Below, in pieces: positions 6,010-13,067 of a stretch of 17,480 nt of DNA; position 1 is the first letter of the stretch, and each line of letters opens with the position of its first letter. The translations under genes were made by a program, and so were the position numbers. The notes under the pieces are model-generated. The model made no database searches. It was not told where the DNA came from and was given only the letters and a program-made list of their open reading frames with translations. The stretch is from Chthonomonas sp. UBA2387 (GTDB taxonomy: Bacteria > Armatimonadota > Fimbriimonadia > Fimbriimonadales > Fimbriimonadaceae): positions 1 to 17,480 of the forward strand of contig DDSP01000042.1 of assembly GCA_002343445.1 (NCBI GenBank), read 5' to 3'.

Positions 6010-9000
6010 TTAGCGGTCCCCTTGCTTGCCGAAGTGGCGCCGCAGAATGACGAAGTCCTTGACGTCCACGCGGCCGTCCTTGTTGAGGTCGCCGCGCGGG
6101 TCGAACGCGGCCTGGCCCTGACTGGAACCGAAGCTGCGTCGAACGATGAAGAAGTCGGCGAGGTTGATCGAGTCATCCCCGTTGGCGTCGCCGTTGCGAA
6201 GGTCGAACACGAGCGTGCTCTCGTGGCGCTCGGTCAGGTCGAACGTGACCTTGCGGGTCAAGAACGTGCCGTGCTTGAGATACGCGTCGAACTTGCCGCG
6301 ACCTTCCCATTCGAGCCGAACGCGGTTGTTGTTGTCCAAGCCGACCGACTGGGTCAGCACCTGGCGACCTGTTTCGGCGTTGACCACCGTCACGACCACC
6401 GATTCCGGCATGTCGCCTTGGTAGTCGCGCAGTACCACCGGTGCCGAGAACATGGAGACCGGTGCGGGCAACTGGATGAAGCCGAACTCGACCGAGGAGA
6501 TCGAACCGTCTTGCCGCGTCATGATGAGCGCCGAGCCGTCGGCCGTCCACTCGATATCGGTGAGTAGCGGCCACTTGTCCTGGAACGCCGGGTCGCTCAG
6601 CATGTGGTCGTAGACGATCGCGCCGTCGAACACGCGATAGACCCGCAGATAGCCGGGGTGGGCGATCACGGCCACGGTCTCGCCGTTCGGGCTCAACGCC
6701 ACTCGCGTGATGCCCGTGGCGCCGATCGCCGACATCAGCAAAGTGTCCGCGTCGAGATCGTAGACGTAGACGCCGCCGGCAGCCACCGCCAAGCGTCGGT
6801 TGTTGCGGCTGAACGAGAGGCCGACCGCCGACGTGAAGTGGCCCGAGTAGGAGTGGGTGGGCACAGGACCCACATCCCAGACCCTGACCGTGCCGTCCGA
6901 TCCACCCGAGGCGAAGCGGAACGGATGAGAGGTCCAACCGGCTTCAACAGCGGTGACGGGCACGCCGTGAACCCACGTAAAGAACGGGAGACCGAAGGCG
7001 TGGTGAGCCTGAATCGTGCCGTCCTGCCCGCCGACGAGCACCGTGCCCGCATACGAGCCCGAACTCCAAATCGGCGTCGTGCTGGTGGAGGTCCCGGTGA
7101 CACTCAGGGGGAAGGCGCCCCAGAACTTGATCACGTTGTCGCGACCAACCGTCTGGAAGAGGTCGCCGCCACCCGTGCTGAAGTGGGCGTTGACCAACGG
7201 TCCGCCGTGGTCCACGGTCTCAATGGTCGTGTGGAACACCGAGTCGCGGAGTTTGGCTTTCCCGTCCCACGAACCCGTGGTGAAGAGCCCGGGCGCGGTG
7301 AGCGTGGAATGGGCGTTGGTCACGTAGTCGCCGTGAGCCGAGACCAGTCCGAAGAGCGCCCAGCCGCCCGCATCGACATACCGCCGAAGATCGTTCTTCG
7401 AATCCGCCGTGTAAAGGAACGGATCCGTCCAAGTCATTGCGCTGATCGGCCCCACCGCGTCCGCGAACGTCCAGCCAACCACCCCCGTCTCGCGATCGAC
7501 GAGCTCGAGCGTTCCATCCTCGTAGCCAACAGCCAAGAGCGTGCTGACAAAGGACTGGTGATAGGCCAAGGCGGTCACAAGTCGGCCACCCGTGGCGACC
7601 GAGCCCACGAGCACGCCGTTCTTGTACAGCTTGCACGTGCGATCTCGGCTGGAACTGGCGTGCCAATAATCACCCGAACCATTGGTGGTCGAGGCAACGG
7701 CGAGAATCTCACCCGTGTGGTCGGTGATGGTCTGCAGCAACATACCGCCTTCCCAGATGCGCACCGTCTTGTCGCGCGAGCCCGAGAACACTCGGTCCAG
7801 CGTCATGGCAACGGCGGTCACGCGATCGGTGTGGCCCAGATAGATGCGGGTTGGCGCGGGCGCCAGCGCAGTCCAGGTCTTCACCGACCAGTCCTGACCG
7901 CCGGTGGCGAAACTGAAGAAAGCGGGCGCGTTGCGGGACATCGCGTTGACGCCGCCGGCGTGGCCGGGAGCCGTGCCGAGCAACGCGCCAGTCGCCGGGT
8001 CGTAATAATGGATCGCGCCGTCTTCGCTGCCCGTGGCTACAACGGCCCCGAGGTGGGCAACACCCGTGAGAGGTCCGTTGTGGCCGAGCAATGTCTTGTT
8101 CATCAAGTGCTCGGTCGAGAAGGGGAACCAACTCTTGGCCGTGCCGTCACGCGAGCCCGTCACCAAGGGGTTAAGGCTGAACGAATGAAGGTCGATGCCG
8201 GAGATCTTGCCTGCGTGGCCGCCCCAGTTGCTTCCGCCCTTGCTCTCGAAAACCGTGTAACCCTGGACTTCGGTGTCGAACATCGGGGGCGCGCCATCGT
8301 CCGTCGCCGTCACCGAGACGCTGCGGGCGCCAGTGCCATCCGACATTTTGGGTGCGACAACCAAGAAGCCCTCGGTGTTCGAGGTCTGCGTGAGGTCGGC
8401 ATCCGGGTTCGGAAGGAGCGAGAGCGTGATCGTGTTGGGGACGCCCAGCACGAAGTCGGGGTCCGTCACCGTGACCGTCGCCCAAGCCGCCTGGCCCCAG
8501 CCCATGAAGGGAATGTTGAGTGTGTAGGTGACCACCGGGGGTTCGTTGACCTCGCTCACCACGATGTCGAACGATTGGCTGTCGTCGAGCATCGGCGCGC
8601 CGTTGTCCGTAACCGTCACCGTAACGGTATGCGTACCGTCCTGCATTTCGGTCGGGCTCCACGAGAACTCACCCGTTGCCGGGTTGATCGTCATGCCCTT
8701 GCCGAGCGATGTCGCGTCGAGCGAGAAGGTCAACGTGTTGGGCGTCGCGCCCGGATTCACGAAGTCTGGGTCGCTGGCCGTCGCCGTGAATACCAAAGTC
8801 GTGGGAACCATGGCCTGCGCGTTGGCCTCGAAAACGCCTAGGTTCGCGATCGGGTCGAGCACCGGCGGCTCGTTCACTTCGGCGACGGTGAAGGTCACCG
8901 TCTCGCTGTCAGAAAGAAGCCCCGTACCGTTGTCCGTGACGACGATGTCGAACATGAACACGCCGTCTTGCAATTCGCTCGGCGTCCACGTGAACTCGCC

Positions 9001-9570
9001 CGTGATGGGGTTGATCGTGGCACCGGAAGGCTCGCCCGAGAGCGAGTAGGTCAGAGAGTTCGGAACGGCGCCGGGATTGACGGTGTCCGTGTCGCTCGCG
9101 GTCGCAATGAAAGTGAAGAGCGTTAGCTCGTCGCCCGACTGCGGGCCGATCGGGGTGAGCGTCGGAGGCGTGTTGACCTCGTTCACCGTGACCGTGATCG
9201 TCTCGCTGTCGGTCTCAAGGTTGATGTCCGTGACGACGACGTCGAACATAAAGACGCCGTCCTGCGCCTCGGTCGGAACCCAGGTGAACTCACCGGTGGC
9301 GGGATTGATGCTCGCGCCGGCGGGCTCGCCCGAGAGCGAGAAGGTGAAGCTGTCCAGGTCGGGGTCGCTCGCCGTGGCCGTGAAGCTGATCAGGGTCAGT
9401 TCGTCGCCGCCCTGTGGACCGATCGGATCCAGAATGGGAGGGGCCGGAGCCCGCCACGCGCCGATGATTGCCGCACCAGCGCCAAGAATCCCGATAGCGA
9501 TCATCACCGATCGAAACCACGGAGTCCTGCTCGATCCGAGTCCTTTTTTAACAGTTTTCCACTTCGACAT
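6010..9570 (-). CDS. Exported protein: four Ig-like repeats, about 14 WD40 blades, C-terminal dockerin
   Basis: This is a large 1186-residue surface or secreted protein. A basic N-terminus precedes a hydrophobic segment (residues 21-40), either a signal peptide or an anchor. Four He_PIG/cadherin-like repeats follow at about 41-134, 135-233, 234-343 and a diverged one at 344-442. They carry signatures such as FTATASDPD and INPATGEFTW. Residues 450-1030 hold WD40-type blades with GSRDKTVRIW, GGSDGTVRVW and similar motifs. Next comes a beta segment (about 1055-1124), then a dockerin-like pair of calcium loops: D1128-x-N1130-x-D1132 to D1139, and D1161-x-N1163-x-D1165 to D1172. The start at 9570 is chosen for AAGGTG seven bases upstream; the frame is open to 9615. 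No enzyme domain is seen, so a scaffold or adhesion role is the best guess. Confidence 0.92.
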   Translation of the reverse strand: MSKWKTVKKGLGSSRTPWFRSVMIAIGILGAGAAIIGAWRAPAPPILDPIGPQGGDELTLISFTATASDPDLDSFTFSLSGEPAGASINPATGEFTWVPTEAQDGVFMFDVVVTDINLETDSETITVTVNEVNTPPTLTPIGPQSGDELTLFTFIATASDTDTVNPGAVPNSLTYSLSGEPSGATINPITGEFTWTPSELQDGVFMFDIVVTDNGTGLLSDSETVTFTVAEVNEPPVLDPIANLGVFEANAQAMVPTTLVFTATASDPDFVNPGATPNTLTFSLDATSLGKGMTINPATGEFSWSPTEMQDGTHTVTVTVTDNGAPMLDDSQSFDIVVSEVNEPPVVTYTLNIPFMGWGQAAWATVTVTDPDFVLGVPNTITLSLLPNPDADLTQTSNTEGFLVVAPKMSDGTGARSVSVTATDDGAPPMFDTEVQGYTVFESKGGSNWGGHAGKISGIDLHSFSLNPLVTGSRDGTAKSWFPFSTEHLMNKTLLGHNGPLTGVAHLGAVVATGSEDGAIHYYDPATGALLGTAPGHAGGVNAMSRNAPAFFSFATGGQDWSVKTWTALAPAPTRIYLGHTDRVTAVAMTLDRVFSGSRDKTVRIWEGGMLLQTITDHTGEILAVASTTNGSGDYWHASSSRDRTCKLYKNGVLVGSVATGGRLVTALAYHQSFVSTLLAVGYEDGTLELVDRETGVVGWTFADAVGPISAMTWTDPFLYTADSKNDLRRYVDAGGWALFGLVSAHGDYVTNAHSTLTAPGLFTTGSWDGKAKLRDSVFHTTIETVDHGGPLVNAHFSTGGGDLFQTVGRDNVIKFWGAFPLSVTGTSTSTTPIWSSGSYAGTVLVGGQDGTIQAHHAFGLPFFTWVHGVPVTAVEAGWTSHPFRFASGGSDGTVRVWDVGPVPTHSYSGHFTSAVGLSFSRNNRRLAVAAGGVYVYDLDADTLLMSAIGATGITRVALSPNGETVAVIAHPGYLRVYRVFDGAIVYDHMLSDPAFQDKWPLLTDIEWTADGSALIMTRQDGSISSVEFGFIQLPAPVSMFSAPVVLRDYQGDMPESVVVTVVNAETGRQVLTQSVGLDNNNRVRLEWEGRGKFDAYLKHGTFLTRKVTFDLTERHESTLVFDLRNGDANGDDSINLADFFIVRRSFGSSQGQAAFDPRGDLNKDGRVDVKDFVILRRHFGKQGDR
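6481..8223 (-). repeat. WD40 repeat array, about 14 blades
   Basis: By eye the region divides into 14 segments of 37-44 residues. Each segment usually begins at a G-H or H-G pair (GGHAGKISG, GHNGPLTGV, GHAGGVNAM, GHTDRVTAV, DHTGEILAV and so on) and ends in a D-G-T/K-x-x-x-W or equivalent strand. Many blades lack the terminal Trp. Fourteen blades would make two seven-bladed propellers. Blades 12-14 are the least regular. Confidence 0.75.
8245..9450 (-). repeat. Four tandem He_PIG (Ig-like) repeat units
   Basis: Units of 94-110 codons start at about 9450, 9168, 8871 and 8541 on the minus strand. Units 1 and 2 are the most alike: both contain LSGEP, a G-A-S/T-INP-x-TGEFTW core and QDGVFMFD. Unit 4 (FVLGVPNTITLSL to QGYTVFES) is the most diverged and lacks the TGEF core. 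The gradient suggests that the N-terminal units were duplicated more recently. Confidence 0.8.
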
Positions 9571-9650
9571 TGAAACACACCTTGTGATGCTCCAGCACCC
9601 AACCGATACGACCAATGGCCGTTCGCACGCCTTCCGTGGCGATCACAGGA

Positions 9651-9659
9651 ATTCTAGCA
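9651..9659 (-). promoter_or_regulatory. Extended -10 element upstream of the WD40/dockerin gene
   Basis: The minus strand reads TGCTAGAAT: a TG-N extension followed by TAGAAT (5 of 6 to TATAAT). Transcription would begin near 9644, giving a leader of about 74 bases before the ATG at 9570. No -35 is evident, which is tolerable for extended -10 promoters. Confidence 0.4.
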
Positions 9660-9737
9660 GGTTTGGAGCGGCAGAGAGTCCCCATTCGTGGGGACGTTGG
9701 TTCATTTTTCGTCCACCTCGAGTCGCCTTGCGGGGGG

Positions 9738-9743
9738 TAGAGT
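9738..9743 (+). promoter_or_regulatory. Predicted -10 (TAGAGT) six bases before the alcohol dehydrogenase start
   Basis: TAGAGT is followed by exactly six bases (GAGCGC) and then the ATG at 9750. The predicted transcription start would coincide with the start codon, giving a leaderless mRNA. No good -35 is visible, and no Shine-Dalgarno sequence sits at a usual distance. Confidence 0.4.
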
Positions 9744-9749
9744 GAGCGC

Positions 9750-10862
9750 ATGGCCCTAGAAGCCCGCGCAGTGTTGCTCGAAGTCCCCGGCGAACCCGCC
9801 GTTCTCCGCGATGTCCTCATCGATCCGCCCGGTCCCAACGAGGTCCTGGTTCGACTCGTCGCCAGCGGCGTCTGCCACACCGACCTCACGGTGAAGAACC
9901 TGCACGGCAACGGGATGCCTTTCCCCATCGTTTTGGGCCACGAAGGTGCAGGCTACGTCGAGCAAGTCGGCGAAGGAGTCGCCCATTTGGCCGTTGGCGA
10001 CCCCGTGGTGATCGCCTACCGCGCCCCCTGCGAGCAATGCCCCGCCTGCCGTAGGGGCGATCCGCGACGTTGCTATATGGCGTTGCGTCCGAAACCGCGC
10101 ATCCGCCGCGCCTCCGATGGAGCGCAATGCTCTCAGGTGCTGCGCTGCGGTACGTTCGCCACGCACACGGTGGTTCACGCCAAAGCCGCCATCAAGATGC
10201 CCGCCGACATGCCCCTCGACCGCGCATGCCTCATCGCGTGCGGCGTCATCACGGGCGTAGGGGCCGCCATGAACACCACCCCGGTGTTCGCCGGCTCGCG
10301 CGTGGCCGTCATCGGGTGCGGCGGAGTCGGCCTCAGCGTCATCCAAGGCGCTAGACTCCAACACGCCAGCCAGATCGTCGCCGTGGACGTCAACCCGGTC
10401 AAGCTCCAATGGGCCAAGGACTTCGGCGCGACCCACACGGTCAACGCCGCCGAATGCGACCCCGTGGCCGAGGTGCGGAAGCTGACCGACGACGGTTGGG
10501 ATGGGGGCGTCGAGTACGCGTTTGAAGCCACGGGCATCCCGATGTGTACCGAACAAGCGATCAAGATGCTCTCCTACGGCGGCCGCGCCACCACGATCGG
10601 CTTCCCGGCGCAGACCGATGCGGTCACCCTCAACCTTGGGGATATGGCCACGGGCGTCTATTGGAACAAGGCCGGGCTGAACGTGTGCCACTGCGGAGAC
10701 GCGCTCCCTTCGCACGACTTCCCGCTCATGGCACAACTGTATCTGGATGGGCGACTGAACCTGGACGCGATGGTGACCCGCCGGATCGGCCTCGAAGACG
10801 TCGAAGACGCCTTCCACGAGATGGAGACGGGCAACGTCATCCGCTCGGTCATCATGCTCTGA
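9750..10862 (+). CDS. Zinc-dependent alcohol dehydrogenase (MDR superfamily)
   Basis: This 370-residue cytosolic oxidoreductase interconverts alcohols and aldehydes with NAD(H). Catalytic zinc ligands are C42 (in GVCHTD), H64 with E65 (GHEGAG) and C164. The structural-zinc lobe has the four-cysteine set C94, C97, C100, C108 (CEQCPACRRGDPRRC). The Rossmann motif is GCGGVG at 189-194, with an acidic D213 at the end of the second strand, which favours NAD over NADP. The overall pattern resembles class III/AdhD-type long-chain dehydrogenases; the true substrate cannot be read. ATG 9750 is supported by the conserved N-terminal strand and by a -10-like hexamer six bases upstream. The gene is monocistronic between the divergent WD40/dockerin gene and convergent dnaK. 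Confidence 0.93.
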   Translation: MALEARAVLLEVPGEPAVLRDVLIDPPGPNEVLVRLVASGVCHTDLTVKNLHGNGMPFPIVLGHEGAGYVEQVGEGVAHLAVGDPVVIAYRAPCEQCPACRRGDPRRCYMALRPKPRIRRASDGAQCSQVLRCGTFATHTVVHAKAAIKMPADMPLDRACLIACGVITGVGAAMNTTPVFAGSRVAVIGCGGVGLSVIQGARLQHASQIVAVDVNPVKLQWAKDFGATHTVNAAECDPVAEVRKLTDDGWDGGVEYAFEATGIPMCTEQAIKMLSYGGRATTIGFPAQTDAVTLNLGDMATGVYWNKAGLNVCHCGDALPSHDFPLMAQLYLDGRLNLDAMVTRRIGLEDVEDAFHEMETGNVIRSVIML

Positions 10863-10900
10863 ACAAAACGTCCAGGTCGCCGTTCTGGCGACCCGGACGT
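10861..10900 (-). terminator. Terminator between convergent dnaK and alcohol dehydrogenase genes
   Basis: Arms at 10868-10881 and 10887-10900 pair at 13 of 14 positions (one A/C mismatch) around a 5-base loop. On the minus strand the stem is followed by TTTTGTT, a good rho-independent terminator for dnaK. On the plus strand no T-run follows, so any effect on the dehydrogenase transcript would be weaker. Confidence 0.8.
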
Positions 10901-10923
10901 CACGCAACGTAGCGCGAAGACCC

Positions 10924-12813
10924 TTACTTGTCTTCCTTGAACTCGGCGTCGATCACGTCGTCGCTGGCGGTTGCGCCGACGCCCGCTTCCTGGTTGGCCT
11001 CCTGCGTCTGCGAAGCCTCGTACATGCGCCGCGCCAACTCGTGCGACTCGCCTTCCAGGTCGGAGAACGCCTGCTGCAGGGCGTCGCGGTCGTCGCCGTG
11101 AATCTCCTTGCGCAACGCGCCGATCTTCTCCGTGATCCGGGTCCGCTCGGCCTCGTCCACCTTGTCGCCCGCTTCGCGTAGCGCCTTCTCGGTGCTGTAG
11201 GCCAGTTGGTCGGCCCGGTTCTTCAGTTCCGCGAACTCCTGGGCCATGCGGTCGGCTTCGGCGTTGGCTTCCGCTTCGGCGACCATCTTGTCGATCTCGC
11301 CCCGCTGAAGGTTGCCCGAACCCGTGATCGTGATGCTCTGCTTGGTGCCGGTCGCCTTGTCTTGCGCCGAGACGTGCAGAATGCCGTTCGCGTCGATGTC
11401 GAACGTGACTTCGATCTGGGGCACGCGAGCAGGCGCCGGCGGGATGCCGCTCAGGTGGAACCGGCCCAGGCTCTTGTTGTCGCGCGCCAACGGCCGTTCG
11501 CCCTGCAAGATGTGGATCTCGACCTCGGGCTGGTTGTCCTGAGCCGTGGTGTAAACGCGGCTCTTCTTGGTCGGAATCGTGGTGTTGCGCTCGATGAGCT
11601 TGTCCGCGATGCCGCCCTGGGTCTCGACGCCCAGCGAGAGCGGCGTGACGTCGAGCAAAACGATGTCCTTGACTTCGCCGCCCAACACGCCCGCCTGAAT
11701 CGCCGCCCCGACGGCCACCACCTCGTCTGGATTGACCGATCGGTTGGGCTCCTTGCCCGTCATCTGCTTGACCAGGTCTTGAACCATCGGCATGCGCGTC
11801 GAACCGCCGACCAGGATGATCTCGTCGATCTGGCCCGCCTTGAGTCCCGCATCTTCCAGCGCCTGGAAGAACGGCTTCTTAACGCGCTCCATCAGATCGG
11901 CGCAAAGCTCCTCGAACCGGGCTTTGGTCAGGCTGTAATCCATGTGCTTCGGCTCGTTGTCAACGGCCGTGATGTAGGGCACGTTGATCTGCGCCGTGGT
12001 TTGCGAGCTGAGTTCGATCTTGGCGCGCTCGGCGACCTCGCGAAGCCGCTGCATGGCGGCTCGGTCCTTGGTCAGGTCCACGCCCTGGTCCTTCTTGAAC
12101 TCGCCGACAAGCCACTCTACGATCTTCTGGTCGAAGTCGTCGCCGCCCAGATGGCTGTCGCCGCTGGTGGACTTGACCTCGAACACCCCCTCGCCCACGT
12201 CGAGGACCGAAACGTCGAACGTGCCGCCGCCCAGGTCGAACACCAGAATCGTCTCGTTCGCCTTGCGGTCCAGTCCATAGGCAAGGGAAGCTGCAGTAGG
12301 CTCGTTGATGATGCGGAGCACCTTCAAGCCCGCGATTTCGCCGGCGTTCTTCGTGGCCGTGCGCTGCGAGTCGTTGAAGTAGGCCGGGACCGTGATGACG
12401 GCCTGATCCACCGTCTCGCCCAGGTACGCCTCCGCGTCCTTCTTGAGCTTCTGAAGGATCATGGCGCTGATCTCTTCCGGCGTGAAGTCCTTGCCGGCAG
12501 CGGGGATGTGCGCGACCACGTTGCCCTTGGAGTCGGCCTTGACCTTGTAGCTCACACGCTCGGCCTCGCTGCGGACTTCGCTGAGCTTGTGGCCCATGAA
12601 GCGCTTGATGCTGGAGATCGTGTTCTCCGGGTTCACGACGGCCTGCCGCTTGGCCGTGACGCCGACGAGACGCTCGCCGTTGGTCTTGAAGGCGACCACG
12701 CTGGGAAGCGTGCGCGAGCCCTCGGCGGTGCTGATGACGACGGGTTCGCCGCCTTCCATCACCGCGACGACCGAGTTGGTGGTGCCGAGATCGATGCCTA
12801 CTGTCTTGCCCAT
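10924..12813 (-). CDS. dnaK: Molecular chaperone DnaK (Hsp70)
   Basis: This 629-residue Hsp70 uses ATP to bind and release unfolded polypeptides with DnaJ and GrpE. The nucleotide-binding domain has the phosphate-1 loop GIDLGTTNS (6-14), IINEPTAASLAYG (168-180), the phosphate-2 loop FDLGGGTFDVSVLD (192-205) and the adenosine motif LVGGSTRMP (334-342). The interdomain linker IVLLDVTPLSLGVET follows at 384-398, then the beta substrate-binding domain, a helical lid, and the C-terminal EEVD-like tail DVIDAEFKEDK. Length is normal. AGAGGA in the leader supports the ATG at 12813. No grpE or dnaJ is adjacent: the gene stands alone, divergent from thrS. A HAIR-like inverted repeat at 12870-12890 suggests HspR-type repression. 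No CIRCE element is seen. Confidence 0.98.
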   Translation of the reverse strand: MGKTVGIDLGTTNSVVAVMEGGEPVVISTAEGSRTLPSVVAFKTNGERLVGVTAKRQAVVNPENTISSIKRFMGHKLSEVRSEAERVSYKVKADSKGNVVAHIPAAGKDFTPEEISAMILQKLKKDAEAYLGETVDQAVITVPAYFNDSQRTATKNAGEIAGLKVLRIINEPTAASLAYGLDRKANETILVFDLGGGTFDVSVLDVGEGVFEVKSTSGDSHLGGDDFDQKIVEWLVGEFKKDQGVDLTKDRAAMQRLREVAERAKIELSSQTTAQINVPYITAVDNEPKHMDYSLTKARFEELCADLMERVKKPFFQALEDAGLKAGQIDEIILVGGSTRMPMVQDLVKQMTGKEPNRSVNPDEVVAVGAAIQAGVLGGEVKDIVLLDVTPLSLGVETQGGIADKLIERNTTIPTKKSRVYTTAQDNQPEVEIHILQGERPLARDNKSLGRFHLSGIPPAPARVPQIEVTFDIDANGILHVSAQDKATGTKQSITITGSGNLQRGEIDKMVAEAEANAEADRMAQEFAELKNRADQLAYSTEKALREAGDKVDEAERTRITEKIGALRKEIHGDDRDALQQAFSDLEGESHELARRMYEASQTQEANQEAGVGATASDDVIDAEFKEDK

Positions 12814-12869
12814 GTTGCGTTCCTCTTGTACCCCATCGCAGGCCGCCTGTCTAACTTGGTGTAAAGCGA

Positions 12870-12890
12870 CTTGAGCGCGATAGGCTCATG
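12870..12890 (-). promoter_or_regulatory. HAIR-like inverted repeat (putative HspR operator) upstream of dnaK
   Basis: The plus strand reads CTTGAGC, seven bases (GCGATAG), then GCTCATG. The known HspR operator consensus HAIR is CTTGAGT-N7-ACTCAAG. Eleven of 14 half-site bases match, the spacer length is exact, and the outermost change (T to C and A to G) keeps symmetry. The site lies about 57 bases upstream of the dnaK start and next to the predicted -10, a suitable place for repression. Confidence 0.6.
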
Positions 12891-12898
12891 TGACTGAA

Positions 12899-12904
12899 AT
12901 TATG
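12899..12904 (-). promoter_or_regulatory. Possible -10 (CATAAT) of dnaK
   Basis: CATAAT on the minus strand matches TATAAT at 5 of 6 positions and predicts a start near 12892, immediately beside the HAIR-like repeat. The -35 region is not recognisable, so this is tentative. Confidence 0.35.
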
Positions 12905-13021
12905 GGGCGTTTCGGGGCGCTGGCGTAGGTCCTGGTCCCGGATGCGTCCGCAACCCTCGGTCTGAACGGATCGTGCAAGCGGTGTCGTGGAGCCATCCCA
13001 ACCGAATCGGCCAGGACGCGC

Positions 13022-13027
13022 CATAAT
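13022..13027 (+). promoter_or_regulatory. Possible -10 (CATAAT) of thrS
   Basis: CATAAT, with the same CCATAAT context as the dnaK -10 candidate on the other strand, would start transcription near 13034, about 34 bases before the ATG. No clear -35 is seen, nor any T-box leader features. Confidence 0.3.
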
Positions 13028-13067
13028 CTCATCTGACAACTCAATCCCTTGGTCGGGGAAGCACGCC

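Noticed and set aside
6604..8841. 745-codon plus-strand frame opposite the WD40 region
   Set aside because: The Arg/Glu/Val/His-rich composition is a reflection of WD40 codons. No start signal or domain is present.
9571..9615. Upstream ATG at 9615 as start of the WD40/dockerin protein
   Set aside because: The ATG at 9570 has AAGGTG at a proper distance and gives a typical basic N-terminus before the hydrophobic segment. The extra 15 residues look non-coding.
11206..12864. Long open frame (552 codons) on the plus strand opposite dnaK
   Set aside because: It is a mirror of the dnaK codon pattern in high-GC DNA. It has no domain signature, and dnaK is certain on the other strand.
12814..13067. 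CIRCE element or T-box leader in the dnaK/thrS gap
   Set aside because: No TTAGCACTC-N9-GAGTGCTAA-like repeat and no T-box core sequence were found. The HAIR-like repeat fits better.
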